Assembly (NCBI GenBank): GCA_963751165.1
Contig: CAVVTP010000002.1
Span: 62,001-126,000 of the forward strand
Direction of reading: 5' to 3'
Source: Roseiarcus sp963751165
GTDB lineage: Bacteria > Pseudomonadota > Alphaproteobacteria > Rhizobiales > Beijerinckiaceae
DNA length: 64,000 bases
The notes under the pieces are model-generated. The model worked only from the letters and a program-made list of their open reading frames with translations, was not told the DNA's origin and made no database searches. Each line of letters opens with the position of its first letter. Position 1 is the stretch's first letter. Position numbers and translations under genes: made by a program. Of this stretch, positions 27,794 through 37,148 are shown one piece after another.

Positions 27794-29008
27794 CTACCGG
27801 CTCGACTGGATGTGGTTGCGCAAGACGGGATAGACCTGCGTCTCCCACTTCCGGCCGTTGAACACGCCGTAGTGGCCCGCCCCGGGCTGGAGGTGGTGGG
27901 TCTTCATGTAGGGCCTCATGCCCGAGCAGAGGTCCTGGGCGGCGAGAGTTTGGCCGGCGGCGCAAATGTCGTCCTTCTCGCCCTCGACGGTAAGGAGGAA
28001 CGTCCTCTTCATCGCCCGCGGCTCGATCTTGCGACCTTTGTGCTTCATCAGGCCGCGCGGCAGAAGATAGAGCTGGAACACCTGCTCGACCGTCTCGAGA
28101 TAGAAGTCGGCGCACATGTCCATGATCGCGAAGTATTCCTTATAGAAATCGTGGATCGCGTCGGCCTTTTCCATGTCGCCGGCGATGCGGCAGTGGAAGA
28201 GGTCGATCATGGATTTCGCGTGCCGGTCGGCGTTCATGCTCATGAAGGCGCAGAGCTGCAGGAAGCCCGGATAGACTCGTCTTCCGGCGCCCTCGAACTT
28301 GTCCGGCACGACGCCGATCATGTTGGCGCGGAACCATTCGATCGGCTTCTGCTGGGCGAGCTCGTTGACCTTGGTCGGCGAGATGCGGCAGTCGATCGGC
28401 CCGGCCATCAAGGTTAGGCTCGCGGGCTGAACGTTCGATCGGTCCTGCGCCAGAATGGCGCAGGCGACGAGGGCCGAGACCGTCGGCTGGCACACCGCCA
28501 CCACATGGCAGTCCTCGCCGATGAAGCCGATGAAGTCGATCAGGTGCTGGGTGAAGTCCTCGAGCGCGAAATTGCCGCGTTCGAGTTTTACGTTGCGCGG
28601 GTTGATCCAGTCGGTGACGAACACCTGATGGTCGCGCAGCAGGGTGCGGATCGTGCCGCGCAAGAGGGTTGCAAAATGGCCGGACATCGGCGCGACGAGC
28701 AGGATTTTCGGGTCGTCCTCGCCACCCTCGCGGCGAAAGCGCAGAAGCTGGCAGAAAGGCGTCCACAGGACGCCCTTCTCCTCGACCGGGACGACCTCGC
28801 CGCGCGTCTCGATGCTGTCGATGCCGTAGTCGGGCCGCGCGTGGGTGAAGCCGGCGAGAGCGACGAGCTCGTAATAGGCCGCCATCCGCCGCCACGGCGG
28901 GGCGAACGGGTTCGACGACCAGGCCTGCAGGACGCCGAGCGCCGCGTCGGCGGTCCCGCGGATGCGGTCGTGGATGTCGGCCATCCCCTGGTAGGCGTCA
29001 TAGATCAT
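27794..29008 (-). CDS. phaZ: Intracellular polyhydroxybutyrate depolymerase
   Basis: Mobilises stored PHB granules. The alpha/beta-hydrolase-like protein has the catalytic Cys in VVAVCQPTVSALVACAIL (this PhaZ type uses Cys rather than Ser), the segment KILLVAPMSGHFATLLRGTI, and a C-terminal LQPGAGHYGVFNGRKWETQV holding the His. The start was placed at ATG 29008 (MIYDAYQGMADIHDRIRGTA), which matches the family. The open frame extends to 29179 with no good RBS. Length is about 404 residues, typical. Divergent from the GST gene. Confidence 0.88.
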   Translation of the reverse strand: MIYDAYQGMADIHDRIRGTADAALGVLQAWSSNPFAPPWRRMAAYYELVALAGFTHARPDYGIDSIETRGEVVPVEEKGVLWTPFCQLLRFRREGGEDDPKILLVAPMSGHFATLLRGTIRTLLRDHQVFVTDWINPRNVKLERGNFALEDFTQHLIDFIGFIGEDCHVVAVCQPTVSALVACAILAQDRSNVQPASLTLMAGPIDCRISPTKVNELAQQKPIEWFRANMIGVVPDKFEGAGRRVYPGFLQLCAFMSMNADRHAKSMIDLFHCRIAGDMEKADAIHDFYKEYFAIMDMCADFYLETVEQVFQLYLLPRGLMKHKGRKIEPRAMKRTFLLTVEGEKDDICAAGQTLAAQDLCSGMRPYMKTHHLQPGAGHYGVFNGRKWETQVYPVLRNHIQSSR

Positions 29009-29147
29009 CGAGCTCGCCCGGCTTCCCGGGCCCATGGAAGCAAGCGATGTGCCAGAGAAGACAGTGCAGGTCGCATATGGCATGTCCTTTGCTAAACAAT
29101 CCTTACACCGGTTTGGCTCCGCCCTTTCCATTTTGCGGGTGTTCACG

Positions 29148-29804
29148 ATGTCGCGAACGACGCTTACCATATCGAGCAAGAACTATTCATCCTGGTCGCT
29201 GCGAGGCTGGCTGCTCGCCAAGCTCTCCGGCATCGATTTCGACGAGGAGATCGTCGCCCCTGACGACGCCGACGCGCGGGCGGAGATCCTTTTGCTCTCG
29301 CCCTCGATTCTGGTGCCCTGCCTCCACTACGAGGGCATGCGGGTCTGGGATACGCTGGCGATCGGCGAATTCCTGAACGAGGTCGCCCCCAAGGCGGGCC
29401 TGTTGCCCAAGGATCAGGCAATGCGCGCCCATTGCCGCTCCATCTGCGGCGAGATGCACTCGGGCTTCGTCTCCCTGCGGCAGGCGCTGCCGATGAACAT
29501 CAAGGCCGAGTTCGACCGGTTCAAGATCTGGTCGAAGGCCAAGGGCGACATCGAGCGGATCAAGGCGATCTGGCTCGAGTGCCTCGAGGCGTACGGCGGC
29601 CCCTTCCTGTTCGGCAACAAGATCGGCATGGCGGACGCGATGTACGCCCCCGTCGTCAGCCGCTTCCGCACCTACGGCGTCGGGCTCGACGGCGCGCTCA
29701 AGGCCTACGCCGACAGGATCTGGGACCGGCCGGAAATGGAGGAATGGCGGGAAGGCGCGCTGGCCGAGAAGGAGGAGATCGAGGAGCTCGAGGTCGAGTT
29801 TTAG
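29148..29804 (+). CDS. Glutathione S-transferase family protein
   Basis: A 218-residue cytosolic protein with a thioredoxin-fold N-domain (TLTISSKNYSSWSLRGWLLA, with a Ser-rich active-site loop; LSPSILVPCLHYEGMRVWDT) and an all-helical C-domain (FLFGNKIGMADAMYAPVVSR). The motif NYSSWSLRGWL places it near the GST_N_4/YfcF-like group. The start ATG 29148 (MSRTTLTI) was chosen since the longer frame contains the antisense start of phaZ. Role: conjugation or reduction of small electrophiles, substrate unknown. Confidence 0.85.
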   Translation: MSRTTLTISSKNYSSWSLRGWLLAKLSGIDFDEEIVAPDDADARAEILLLSPSILVPCLHYEGMRVWDTLAIGEFLNEVAPKAGLLPKDQAMRAHCRSICGEMHSGFVSLRQALPMNIKAEFDRFKIWSKAKGDIERIKAIWLECLEAYGGPFLFGNKIGMADAMYAPVVSRFRTYGVGLDGALKAYADRIWDRPEMEEWREGALAEKEEIEELEVEF

Positions 29805-29805
29805 C

Positions 29806-29873
29806 CCCCCTCTCCGGGGGGAGAGGGGTAGGGGTGAGGGGACCTTCTCCCGAACGGCCCGAACGGGAGAAGG
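29806..29873. terminator. Two hairpins between convergent gst and dodecin genes
   Basis: CCCCTCTCC pairs with GGAGAGGGG (29807-29828), and CCTTCTCCCG pairs with CGGGAGAAGG (29843-29873). They lie in the 78-base gap between convergent genes and probably act as a bidirectional terminator. The second shares its arm with the 27595 hairpin, suggesting a repeated intergenic element. Confidence 0.6.
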
Positions 29874-29882
29874 ACGTTCGCG

Positions 29883-30098
29883 TCAGGCTCCGCCCTCGTA
29901 TTTGAACGACACCTTGAGCTTGGTGCGATAGGCCTCGACCTTGCCGTTTTCGATGACAAGGTCCTGCTCGACGACCTCGGCCACCCGCATGTCCCTGAGG
30001 CTCTGACCGGCGCGCTCGACCGCAGCCCGCGCCGCCTTCTCCCAGGAGTCCCCGCTCGTGCCGACCAGTTCGATCACCTTGTAGACGCTCTCTGCCAT
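29883..30098 (-). CDS. Dodecin, flavin storage protein
   Basis: A 71-residue protein, MAESVYKVIELVGTSGDSWE, with the dodecin motifs SWEKAARAAVERAGQSLRDM, RVAEVVEQDLVIENGKVEAY and RTKLKVSFKYE. Dodecins assemble into dodecamers that bind riboflavin or FMN in pairs. A strong AAGGAGG lies six bases upstream of ATG 30098. Length is typical. No sign of an operon. Confidence 0.92.
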   Translation of the reverse strand: MAESVYKVIELVGTSGDSWEKAARAAVERAGQSLRDMRVAEVVEQDLVIENGKVEAYRTKLKVSFKYEGGA

Positions 30099-30279
30099 CG
30101 AAGCCTCCTTCGGCGGCGCGTCTTTTCGACGACGCGGCCGAGGTCCCGACCGATTGAGCGCCGCAAACGGCAATCGGGGGCCTGCGCTGGCCGCGCCGCT
30201 TGAGCTTGCCGCGCAGAGCCGCGCGAGGTCAAGCGGAGAGATCGCCTGCGCGGGACCCTTGCGAACCGCATGGCGCGTT

Positions 30280-30676
30280 TCAGTTCTTCTGGTGTCCTAT
30301 CGCCCAGACGTAGGCGGCGACCGCGTCGACGTCGGCCGGCGTCAGCTGGCCGTCCATTCCCGGCGCCATCTTCATATTATGTGTGATGGTCGTCTTGATC
30401 GCGCTGAGAACTCCCGTCGCCCCAGATCCACATGCCCAGCGTCAGGTCGTTGCCGTTCGCCGTGCCTTTCGCGTCTGCGCCGTGGCATTCGCTGCATTTT
30501 CCGTGAGCGGCCTCGCCGTGAAAAATTCGGTCGCCGAGCAGCACCTGGTCCTGCGTCGCCCCCGGGGGCACAGGCAGCGCGCCGGCCATTGGCCGTGACG
30601 TTTCCGCCCGGGACGCGATCGGCAAGGACAGGAGCACGGCAAGCACGCAGGCGCCGGCATCGGGAATTCGCAGCAT
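30280..30676 (-). CDS. Small periplasmic cytochrome c (one frameshift at a GANTC site)
   Basis: After a signal peptide (GACVLAVLLSLPIASRAET), the haem site KCSECHGADAKG, and MWIWGDGS, the frame breaks at GAACTC (30418-30423). Deleting one base restores GDGSLSAIKTTITHNMKMAP and the end AAYVWAIGHQKN, 131 residues in all. The likely Met axial ligand is in HNMKMAPGM. Monohaem class I cytochrome c, a soluble electron carrier; partner unknown. Confidence 0.78.
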
Positions 30677-30909
30677 CGGGGATTTCTCCGCGTGGCGAAC
30701 CTACGCCAAACTCTGCGCCGCCGCGAGCGGGCGAGTTGGGAGGACTTGAAGAGGCTTACGTGCGTTCGCTGCCTGCGGTAAGATACGGGGCTGCACACAG
30801 CTCGACTGCGGCCGCCGCCCTAGCCTGCCGCGGCGGACAGCCTGAGCTCCAAAGAGGCCCCGGTTGCGCCGCTCGGATGAAAGGTCGTCAACCAACAGGG
30901 AGGAAATTC

Positions 30910-32137
30910 ATGAAGCGCGAGAACATGCTGCTTGTCGCCGCTGCTGCGGCGGCGCTGTTGACCATCGAATCGCCCGCCGCGCAGGCGGACGGCTGGATCG
31001 GATCCTGGGGCGCAAGCGACGTCTTCCCGGTCGGCCCGGACGTCAATTTCCAGACGTTGCGTCAGTTCGTCCGGCTCAGTGCCGGCGGAAAAGTTTTGCG
31101 CGTGCGCTTCTCCAACGCGACAGGAGTTCTATCCGCTCGTCATCGGCGCGGCGCATGTCGCCAAGCCCGCGGCCAACTCCGCGCCAGGCGCGATCGACCC
31201 GGCCTCGGACCACGCCCTGACCTTTGGAGGCGGAAGCAGCGTGACCGTGGCGCCCGGAGCGGAGGTCGTTTCCGATCCGGTCGAGATGGAGCTGCCGGCC
31301 TTGTCGATGCTGGGGATCAGCCTGTTCGTCCCCCGCTGGACCGGCCCTGCGGTGATCCACCTCGATGGAGTGACGACAACCTATATTTCCGACAACGGCG
31401 ACTTCACCGGAGCCGCGGCGATGCCCTCGCCGCATACGTCAACGTCGCGGTTCTTCCTCGACGAGGTGGATGTCGAAGCGCCCGGCCAGCCGGGCGCGCT
31501 GGTCACACTCGGCAACTCGATCACTGACGGCTACCGCTCGAAGGTCGACGCGAATCACCGTTGGCCCGATCGGCTGGCCGAGCGTCTTGCGGCGCGCACC
31601 GACGCCGCGCCGGTCGGCGTGGTGAACGCCGGCGTCAGCGGCAACCGCATCCTGCACGATCATCCAGAAGACCTGTTCGGCCCCAACGCTTTGGCCCGCC
31701 TGGACCGCGACGTGCTGTCGACTCCCGGCCTCAAGTGGGTCGTGCTCATGGAAGGAATCAACGACATCGGCCACTCGAGCTCGGCCGGGCTTCCGGACCA
31801 GGACGTCACGGCGGATCAGATCATCGCCGGCATGAAGCAGATCATCGCCCGCGTGCACGATCACGGCGCAAAAATCTACGGCGCGACGCTCACCCCCTAC
31901 GAGGGCACGACGTTTCACGGCTATTACCAGCCTGAGGGAGAAGCGAAACGGGAGGCCGTGAACGCCTGGATCCGCAAGGGCGAGTTCGACGCGGTGATCG
32001 ACTTCGACGCCGCGGTCCGCGATCCGGACCACCCGACCCGCATGCGCCCCGAATACGACGTCGGCGACCACCTTCATCCCAACGACGCGGGTTATCGGGC
32101 AATGGGCGACGCGGTCGATTTGAAGTTGTTCGAGTAG
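30910..32137 (+). CDS. Secreted SGNH/GDSL hydrolase (one frameshift at a GANTC site)
   Basis: A signal peptide (LLVAAAAAALLTIESPAAQA) is followed by GWIGSWGASD. The frame breaks at GAGTTC (31124-31129); deleting one T gives FSNATGVYPLVIGAAHVAKP and a 408-residue product. SGNH blocks are visible: nucleophile Ser in TLGNSITDGYRS, Gly in GVSGNRIL, Asn in MEGINDIGHSS and the Asp/His pair in VGDHLHPNDAGYRAM. Family members deacylate carbohydrates or esters. GGGAGGAA precedes the ATG. Not in an operon. Confidence 0.8.
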
Positions 32138-32312
32138 TCGCCTGCGGACGGCGCTTTGGTCACGATGCGGCCAGCGGCGCCGCAAGGCGGGTAAAGGCGA
32201 CGGCTGAGCCAATCAAGAACGCCAACGCCTATCGCCTAGCGTATGGCGGGTCGCGATGACGGTCTCTCATGGGCCGCCTCCCCGCTCTTCGGCCTCGCCG
32301 CCCGGCCCGATA

Positions 32313-32327
32313 GAACATTTAGAGAAC
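32313..32327. promoter_or_regulatory. Probable LexA (SOS) box
   Basis: GAACATTTAGAGAAC, i.e. GTTC-TCTAAAT-GTTC on the other strand. This is the GTTC-N7-GTTC form of the alphaproteobacterial LexA site. It lies 49 to 65 bases upstream of the small-terminase-like gene, where it could block a promoter (GTACTGTAAACT follows). No minus-strand gene starts nearby, so it most likely serves the plus-strand gene. Confidence 0.65.
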
Positions 32328-32391
32328 ATTTCCTTCCATAAACCGCAAACCTGTGGTACTGTAAACTTTCGCTCTCATGGAAGGACGGATT

Positions 32392-32892
32392 ATGGCCGAT
32401 ACGGAACCGGAGATTGTGGTCAAGGCGCGGCGTAGGCGCTCGACGCAGCGCGAGATGGCGCTGCGCGATTCGCGCCTGGTCAGGCGCCTGGCGTCGGGTC
32501 AGTCGATCGAGGAGGTGGCGGCGGGCGAGGGGATTTCGATCCGGCTGGCGCGCGAGCGCGTCTCGGCGATTCTTTCCCGCAACCCGGATCCGCCGGCCGA
32601 ATTCGCCCAGTTGCAGATGCGGCGGCTGAACGAGGCGATGATCGTCGCCTATGCCTCGCTGAGGGTCGGCAATCTGAAAGCCGTCGAGACGGTCCTCAAA
32701 GTCACCCGCGAGTACGATCGCTACGCCGGCCTCGCCCTGACCGCCGCTTCGCCCGCTTCGGCCAGGGCCCCCGCCCTGCCGGCGCCGCGGCTCGCGCTCC
32801 CGCCGCTGCAAGTCAACGAGGCGACGCTGAGCGAGGCCGAAGGGAGTCGGAGTGATGAGCGATGGCGATGTCGTCGCATAATAACAATATAA
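32392..32892 (+). CDS. Orphan small-terminase-like DNA-binding protein
   Basis: A 166-residue protein. After a basic stretch (VVKARRRRSTQREMALRDSR) it has an HTH-like segment (ASGQSIEEVAAGEGISIRLA) and two helical blocks (EFAQLQMRRLNEAMIVAYAS, then LKAVETVLKVTREYDRYAGL). The order HTH, FA-LQ-RL helix, then a DRY-type helix parallels the small-terminase-like gene at 3237-3656. No large terminase or other phage gene is adjacent. ATG 32392 has GGAAGGA seven bases upstream; ATG 32377 is also possible. The last ~15 residues (RSDERWRCRRIITI) look like run-off, so the 3' end may be damaged. Its SOS-type box hints at prophage origin. Confidence 0.6.
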   Translation: MADTEPEIVVKARRRRSTQREMALRDSRLVRRLASGQSIEEVAAGEGISIRLARERVSAILSRNPDPPAEFAQLQMRRLNEAMIVAYASLRVGNLKAVETVLKVTREYDRYAGLALTAASPASARAPALPAPRLALPPLQVNEATLSEAEGSRSDERWRCRRIITI

Positions 32893-32953
32893 TGTAGTGT
32901 AATACGTCTGCCGGCGGGGCGGAGTCCCCTCGCCGGCGGAGAAAACCAAGCTT

Positions 32954-33016
32954 ACGCTAAACCGGGTCGCAAGCGACTGACATCATTGGGGGCCGACGCT
33001 AAACTTGCGCTAAACC
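32954..33016 (-). repeat. 63-bp dispersed repeat, copy A
   Basis: Read on the minus strand it starts GGTTTAGC and ends GTTTAGCGT, with TTTAGCGTCGG and CAATG, TCAGT and GACCC blocks between. It aligns without gaps to 43736-43798, 50 of 63 positions identical by eye. TTTAGC occurs three times in each copy. It begins 20 bases after the stop of the SnoaL-like gene, in that gene's direction. Confidence 0.75.
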
Positions 33017-33036
33017 CGTCGTTGAGGCCCGATCCG

Positions 33037-33420
33037 TCAAGCCGCCAGCGCCGCGGCCATCCTCTGGCGGACCGCCTCGATCGCCATCAGTGGCCGCAGC
33101 ATCACCTTGAAGCTGTCGATCAGACCCTCGGCGTTCCAGCCGATGATGTCGACGCCGTTGACCTCCACCCCGTCGATCGAGGTCGTGAACTCGAGTACGG
33201 CGGAGCTTTCTCCGAGCCATTGCCCGACATAGCGGAAGTCCGCTCCGCCGAGGACGGCGAGCGCCGCGGCGAGGTACTTCGTCGTGATCGCCTGTCCCCG
33301 CTGCGGCGTGTGGATGACGGGCGACAGGAAGACGACGTCCTTGGCGAGCAATCCCTCGAGCCGCGCCGCGTCGCGGGCCTCCGCAGTTTCACGCCAGCGC
33401 TCGATCGGATCTGCGGCCAT
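33037..33420 (-). CDS. SnoaL/NTF2-like domain protein
   Basis: A 127-residue single-domain protein: MAADPIERWRETAEARDAAR, then GLLAKDVVFLSPVIHTPQRG and a beta-sheet half (SSAVLEFTTSIDGVEVNGVD, IIGWNAEGLIDSFKVMLRPL). The cone-shaped NTF2-like fold binds small hydrophobic ligands or acts as an isomerase or hydrolase. No catalytic residues can be assigned. It diverges from the hydrolase gene at 33505. Confidence 0.75.
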   Translation of the reverse strand: MAADPIERWRETAEARDAARLEGLLAKDVVFLSPVIHTPQRGQAITTKYLAAALAVLGGADFRYVGQWLGESSAVLEFTTSIDGVEVNGVDIIGWNAEGLIDSFKVMLRPLMAIEAVRQRMAAALAA

Positions 33421-33504
33421 CTTGTCCTCCGTGCAGCATAGGCCTTGTCCGCCTCTCCCGCCGCTTCTATGGGAAGCGGGTCTGAGCCGAAAGGGATTTC
33501 AGCC

Positions 33505-34302
33505 ATGCGTTTCCTTCGGGCCAATGGCGTCGTCGTCTGCTGCAGCGACGAGGGGCGGCGGGACGGCCCGGCGCTCGTCTTCATCAATTCGCTCGGGACC
33601 GATTTTCGAATCTGGGACGACGTAGCGCGCATCCTCTCGGCCGACTTCCGCATCGTCCGCTACGACAAGCGGGGCCACGGCCTCTCCGAGCTCGGTCCCG
33701 ACCGCTGCGACATGGCCGATTATGCGCGCGACCTCGCAGCGCTCATGGACGCGCTCGGCGTCGGGCGCGCGACTGTGGTCGGGCTTTCGATCGGCGGCCT
33801 GATCGCCCAGGAGCTCTATCGCCAGCGGCCGGAGCTGTTCGCCGCCCTGGTGCTGTCCGACACTGCGGCCAAGATCGGGACCGACGAGTCCTGGGACGCG
33901 CGAATCGCCGAGATCGAGCGCGGCGGCATCGAGGCGATCGCGGACTCCGTCCTCGAGCGCTGGTTCACCGTCGACTTCCGCGCCAATCGCCGGGACGAAC
34001 TCGCCGGCTGGCGCGCGATGCTGACGCGGACGCCCAAGCAAGGATATCTCGCCGCCTGCGGGGCATTGAAGCGCGCGGACCTGCGCCCATATGCGGGAAC
34101 AATTCAGGCTGCGACGCTTTGTCTCGTCGGCGATGAGGACGGTTCGACCCCGATTCCCCTCGTGCGCGAGACGGCCGGCCTGATCAAAGACGCGCGCTTC
34201 GAAATCATCCGGGGCGCGGGACACGTCCCGAACATTGAAACGCCGGATGTTTTTGCCGCGTTGCTGGCTCAACATGCGGAACGGGCGGGGACGAGGCTCT
34301 AA
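33505..34302 (+). CDS. Alpha/beta hydrolase, 3-oxoadipate enol-lactonase-like
   Basis: A 265-residue protein with the full catalytic set: oxyanion region FINSLGTDFRIWDDV, nucleophile Ser in VVGLSIGGLIAQELY, acid Asp in LVGDEDGSTP and His in RGAGHVPNIETPDVF. Sequence and length match PcaD of the beta-ketoadipate pathway (hydrolysis of 3-oxoadipate enol-lactone). No other pca gene is close, so the substrate stays open. Start ATG 33505 begins MRFLRANGVVVCCSDEG. Confidence 0.8.
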   Translation: MRFLRANGVVVCCSDEGRRDGPALVFINSLGTDFRIWDDVARILSADFRIVRYDKRGHGLSELGPDRCDMADYARDLAALMDALGVGRATVVGLSIGGLIAQELYRQRPELFAALVLSDTAAKIGTDESWDARIAEIERGGIEAIADSVLERWFTVDFRANRRDELAGWRAMLTRTPKQGYLAACGALKRADLRPYAGTIQAATLCLVGDEDGSTPIPLVRETAGLIKDARFEIIRGAGHVPNIETPDVFAALLAQHAERAGTRL

Positions 34303-34426
34303 CGGTCCGTTCGCGGGACGCAGCGCAGAGACAAACGGGCGGCCCTTCCCGCGCGGCGCGGGGGAGAGTATAGACACGCGCCGTTTTGAGGGGGGCTGGC
34401 GGCCGTGCCCCTAGAGGTCTGTCTGG

Positions 34427-36352
34427 ATGTCCCATCCCCTTTCGAGGGAGGCCGCTCCGCCTTCGCCTCGTCAAGCCGAGGCCGCACACGGCGAGCGCTC
34501 GAGCGGCAGCTTTTGGATTCTCGCGCTCGGCTCGATCGGCGTCGTCTTCGGCGATATAGGAACGAGCCCGCTCTATGCGCTGCAGACCGCTCTCGGCCAG
34601 TTGAAGGACTCGCCGCTGCGCCCGGCGGAGGTGGTGGGCGTCGTTTCCCTCATCATCTGGGCCCTCCTGGTCGTCGTCACCGCCAAATATGTCCTGTTCC
34701 TGATGCAGGCCGACAACAAGGGCGAAGGCGGCATATTGTCGCTGAAGGCGCTCGCTCAACGCGCGCTCGGACAACGGACGACGATCGCATTCCTGCTCGG
34801 CGTGGCCGGGTCGGCGCTGTTCTCCGGAGACGCCATGATCACGCCGGCGATTTCGGTCCTCTCCGCGCTCGAGGGGCTGAAGCAGGTCGACGCCGAACTC
34901 GCGCCCTACGTCTTGCCTGCGACGATCGTCATCCTCGTGCTGCTCTTTACCGCCCAGAGCAGGGGCACGGCGGGCGTCGCCGCGTTCTTTGGGCCGATCA
35001 TGGTCGTGTTTTTCCTCGTCAACGCCTTGCTCGGGCTGTTTCAAATCGCCAACGCCTGGGCCATCCTGGAGGCTCTGAGCCCGCTGGCTGGGCTAAGCTT
35101 CGTCGGCGAGCACGGCGCTGTCGCCGTCATCGTCCTTGGCAGCGTGTTTCTCGCGGTCACGGGCGCGGAAGCGCTCTACGCTGACATGGGCCATTTCGGC
35201 CGCAGGCCTATCCAGGCGGCGTGGCTGTTCCTCGTTCTTCCAGCGCTGATTTGCAATTACCTCGGCCAGGGTGCGCTGATCCTTAACGACCCGAAGGCGG
35301 TCGCCAATCCCTTCTACCTGATGGCGCCGGGCTGGGGGCTGATGCCGCTGATCATCCTGTCGACTGCGGCCACCGTCATCGCGAGCCAGGCGGTGATCAC
35401 CGGCGCCTACTCGCTCGCCAGCCAGGCGATCCAGCTCGGTCTTCTGCCGCGGCTCGAAATCGTGCACACCTCCCACACCCAGGAAGGTCAGATCTTCATC
35501 CCCCGGGTGAACCGGATTCTGCTGCTCGGAGTGCTGGCGCTGGTACTCTTGTTCCGGTCGTCGGACGCCCTTGCCAACGCTTACGGCATAGCGGTTTCGG
35601 GGACGATGGTCGCGACGACTGCGCTCGCCTTCTTTGTCGTTTGGAAGCTTTGGCGCTGGCCGCTCTGGGCGGCGCTGGCGCTCGTCTGCGCCTTCCTTTC
35701 AATCGACGTCGGCTTTTTCATCGCCAACCTTTATAAGGTGCTGGACGGCGGGTGGGTTCCGCTGACGCTCGGCGGAGCGATGTTCATCCTGATGTGGACC
35801 TGGTCGCGCGGCAGCGCCATCCTCAACGTCAAGACCCATCGGGACAGCATCCCGATGCCCGACCTGATCAAAATGCTGGAGAAGTCGAAGCCGGTGCGGG
35901 TGCCGGGGATGGCGGTTTTCCTCACCAATGATCCGACCTCGGCGCCTTCCTCCCTTATGCACAATCTCAAGCACAACAAGGTCTTGCACGAGCGCGTGGT
36001 GCTCCTGAACGTCCGCAACGAGACGACGCCGCGCGTTGCCGATGCAAATCGATTTGAGATCGTCCCTCTGTCGCCCGACTTCACGCTGGTCACGTTGCAT
36101 TTCGGTTTCATGGAGCAGCCGCACATACCGCGGGCGCTCGCCGCAATGCGCAAGGCGGGCCTCAAATTCGATATTATGACGACCTCGTTCTTTCTCGGCC
36201 GTCGGACGCTCAAGACGGCGACCAATTCCGGGATGCCGCAATGGCAGGATCGGCTTTTCATCGCCATGACCAAACAAGCGGCCAGCGCGCCCGACTTCTT
36301 TAATCTGCCGTCCGACAGAGTCGTCGAACTCGGGGCGCAGATGAAGGTCTGA
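34427..36352 (+). CDS. kup: Kup-family potassium uptake transporter
   Basis: A 641-residue inner-membrane K+/H+ symporter. The signature LGSIGVVFGDIGTSPLYALQ is followed by about 12 membrane helices (VVGVVSLIIWALLVVVTAKY, then TIAFLLGVAGSALFSGDAMI with TPAISVLSALEGL, and others). A cytosolic C-terminal domain (VPGMAVFLTNDPTSAPSSLM, HNKVLHERVVLLNVRNE) ends VVELGAQMKV. Length and domains are typical; KUP proteins take up K+ at low or acidic pH. No Kdp genes are adjacent. Confidence 0.95.
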   Translation: MSHPLSREAAPPSPRQAEAAHGERSSGSFWILALGSIGVVFGDIGTSPLYALQTALGQLKDSPLRPAEVVGVVSLIIWALLVVVTAKYVLFLMQADNKGEGGILSLKALAQRALGQRTTIAFLLGVAGSALFSGDAMITPAISVLSALEGLKQVDAELAPYVLPATIVILVLLFTAQSRGTAGVAAFFGPIMVVFFLVNALLGLFQIANAWAILEALSPLAGLSFVGEHGAVAVIVLGSVFLAVTGAEALYADMGHFGRRPIQAAWLFLVLPALICNYLGQGALILNDPKAVANPFYLMAPGWGLMPLIILSTAATVIASQAVITGAYSLASQAIQLGLLPRLEIVHTSHTQEGQIFIPRVNRILLLGVLALVLLFRSSDALANAYGIAVSGTMVATTALAFFVVWKLWRWPLWAALALVCAFLSIDVGFFIANLYKVLDGGWVPLTLGGAMFILMWTWSRGSAILNVKTHRDSIPMPDLIKMLEKSKPVRVPGMAVFLTNDPTSAPSSLMHNLKHNKVLHERVVLLNVRNETTPRVADANRFEIVPLSPDFTLVTLHFGFMEQPHIPRALAAMRKAGLKFDIMTTSFFLGRRTLKTATNSGMPQWQDRLFIAMTKQAASAPDFFNLPSDRVVELGAQMKV

Positions 36353-36374
36353 ACGAAGCGCAATTCTCCCCTTC

Positions 36375-37130
36375 ATGAAAATCTACGTCATAAATCTTGA
36401 CCGGCATCCGGAGCAACTCGCGCATATGCGCGAGCAACTCCGCGACGTCGGCTTTGAACGAGTGGCGGCGGTCGACGGAGCCACCCGCACTGAAACAACC
36501 ACAGGCTTGACGCGTTTCGAGCTGGCCTGCCTCGAGAGCCACAGGAACGCCTGGCGGCTGTTCTTGAAGCGCGCGGACGCTCATGCCTGCTTTCTCGAGG
36601 ATGACGTTCACCTCTCGGAGGACTTCGGCGCGCTCCTCGTCGCGGGAGACTGGATTCCGCCAGACGCGCACTCGATGAAGCTCGACACGTACTTTCAAGA
36701 GGTGAAATTGGGACAGAAGCGGACGGTCTTCAGAGGACGGGAGGTGGCGCGGCTCTATACGCGTCACGAAAGCAGCGCTGCATATGTTCTGTCGCGCGAA
36801 GGCGCGCAGCGCTATCTCGAATTGACGGCTCGTCCGGTCCTTCCGGCTGACTATTCCTTGTTCCCCCGGAGTCCTCGCCACCTAGGACTGCGAGTCTATC
36901 AGCTCATGCCTGCGGTCGCCATTCAGGATCACCTTCTCCAGGCGGACAGCGGCGGACATGCCTTCCCGACCGCGATGACGGAAGGCGGACCCGCTAGGTC
37001 GAGTCGAGCCTTGTTCGACAAGCTCTGGCGAGAAGTCCGGCGGCTGGTCGGTCAGCTTACGGAGATCCCGGAAGCGATTTACCTGCGAGCCTCCGTCAGA
37101 GCACAAAGTACGACGGTCGGCTTCGGATAG
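36375..37130 (+). CDS. Glycosyltransferase family 25 protein (LPS-type)
   Basis: A 251-residue cytosolic GT25. It starts MKIYVINLDRHPEQLAHMRE and has LTRFELACLESHRNAWRLFL, the DxD-like CFLEDDVHLSEDFG and SSAAYVLSREGAQRYLELTA. GT25 enzymes add galactose or related sugars to lipooligosaccharide. It begins 22 bases after kup on the same strand, so the two may share a transcript, though no functional link is known. Confidence 0.85.
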   Translation: MKIYVINLDRHPEQLAHMREQLRDVGFERVAAVDGATRTETTTGLTRFELACLESHRNAWRLFLKRADAHACFLEDDVHLSEDFGALLVAGDWIPPDAHSMKLDTYFQEVKLGQKRTVFRGREVARLYTRHESSAAYVLSREGAQRYLELTARPVLPADYSLFPRSPRHLGLRVYQLMPAVAIQDHLLQADSGGHAFPTAMTEGGPARSSRALFDKLWREVRRLVGQLTEIPEAIYLRASVRAQSTTVGFG

Positions 37131-37148
37131 GTCCAATCGTCGACGCAG

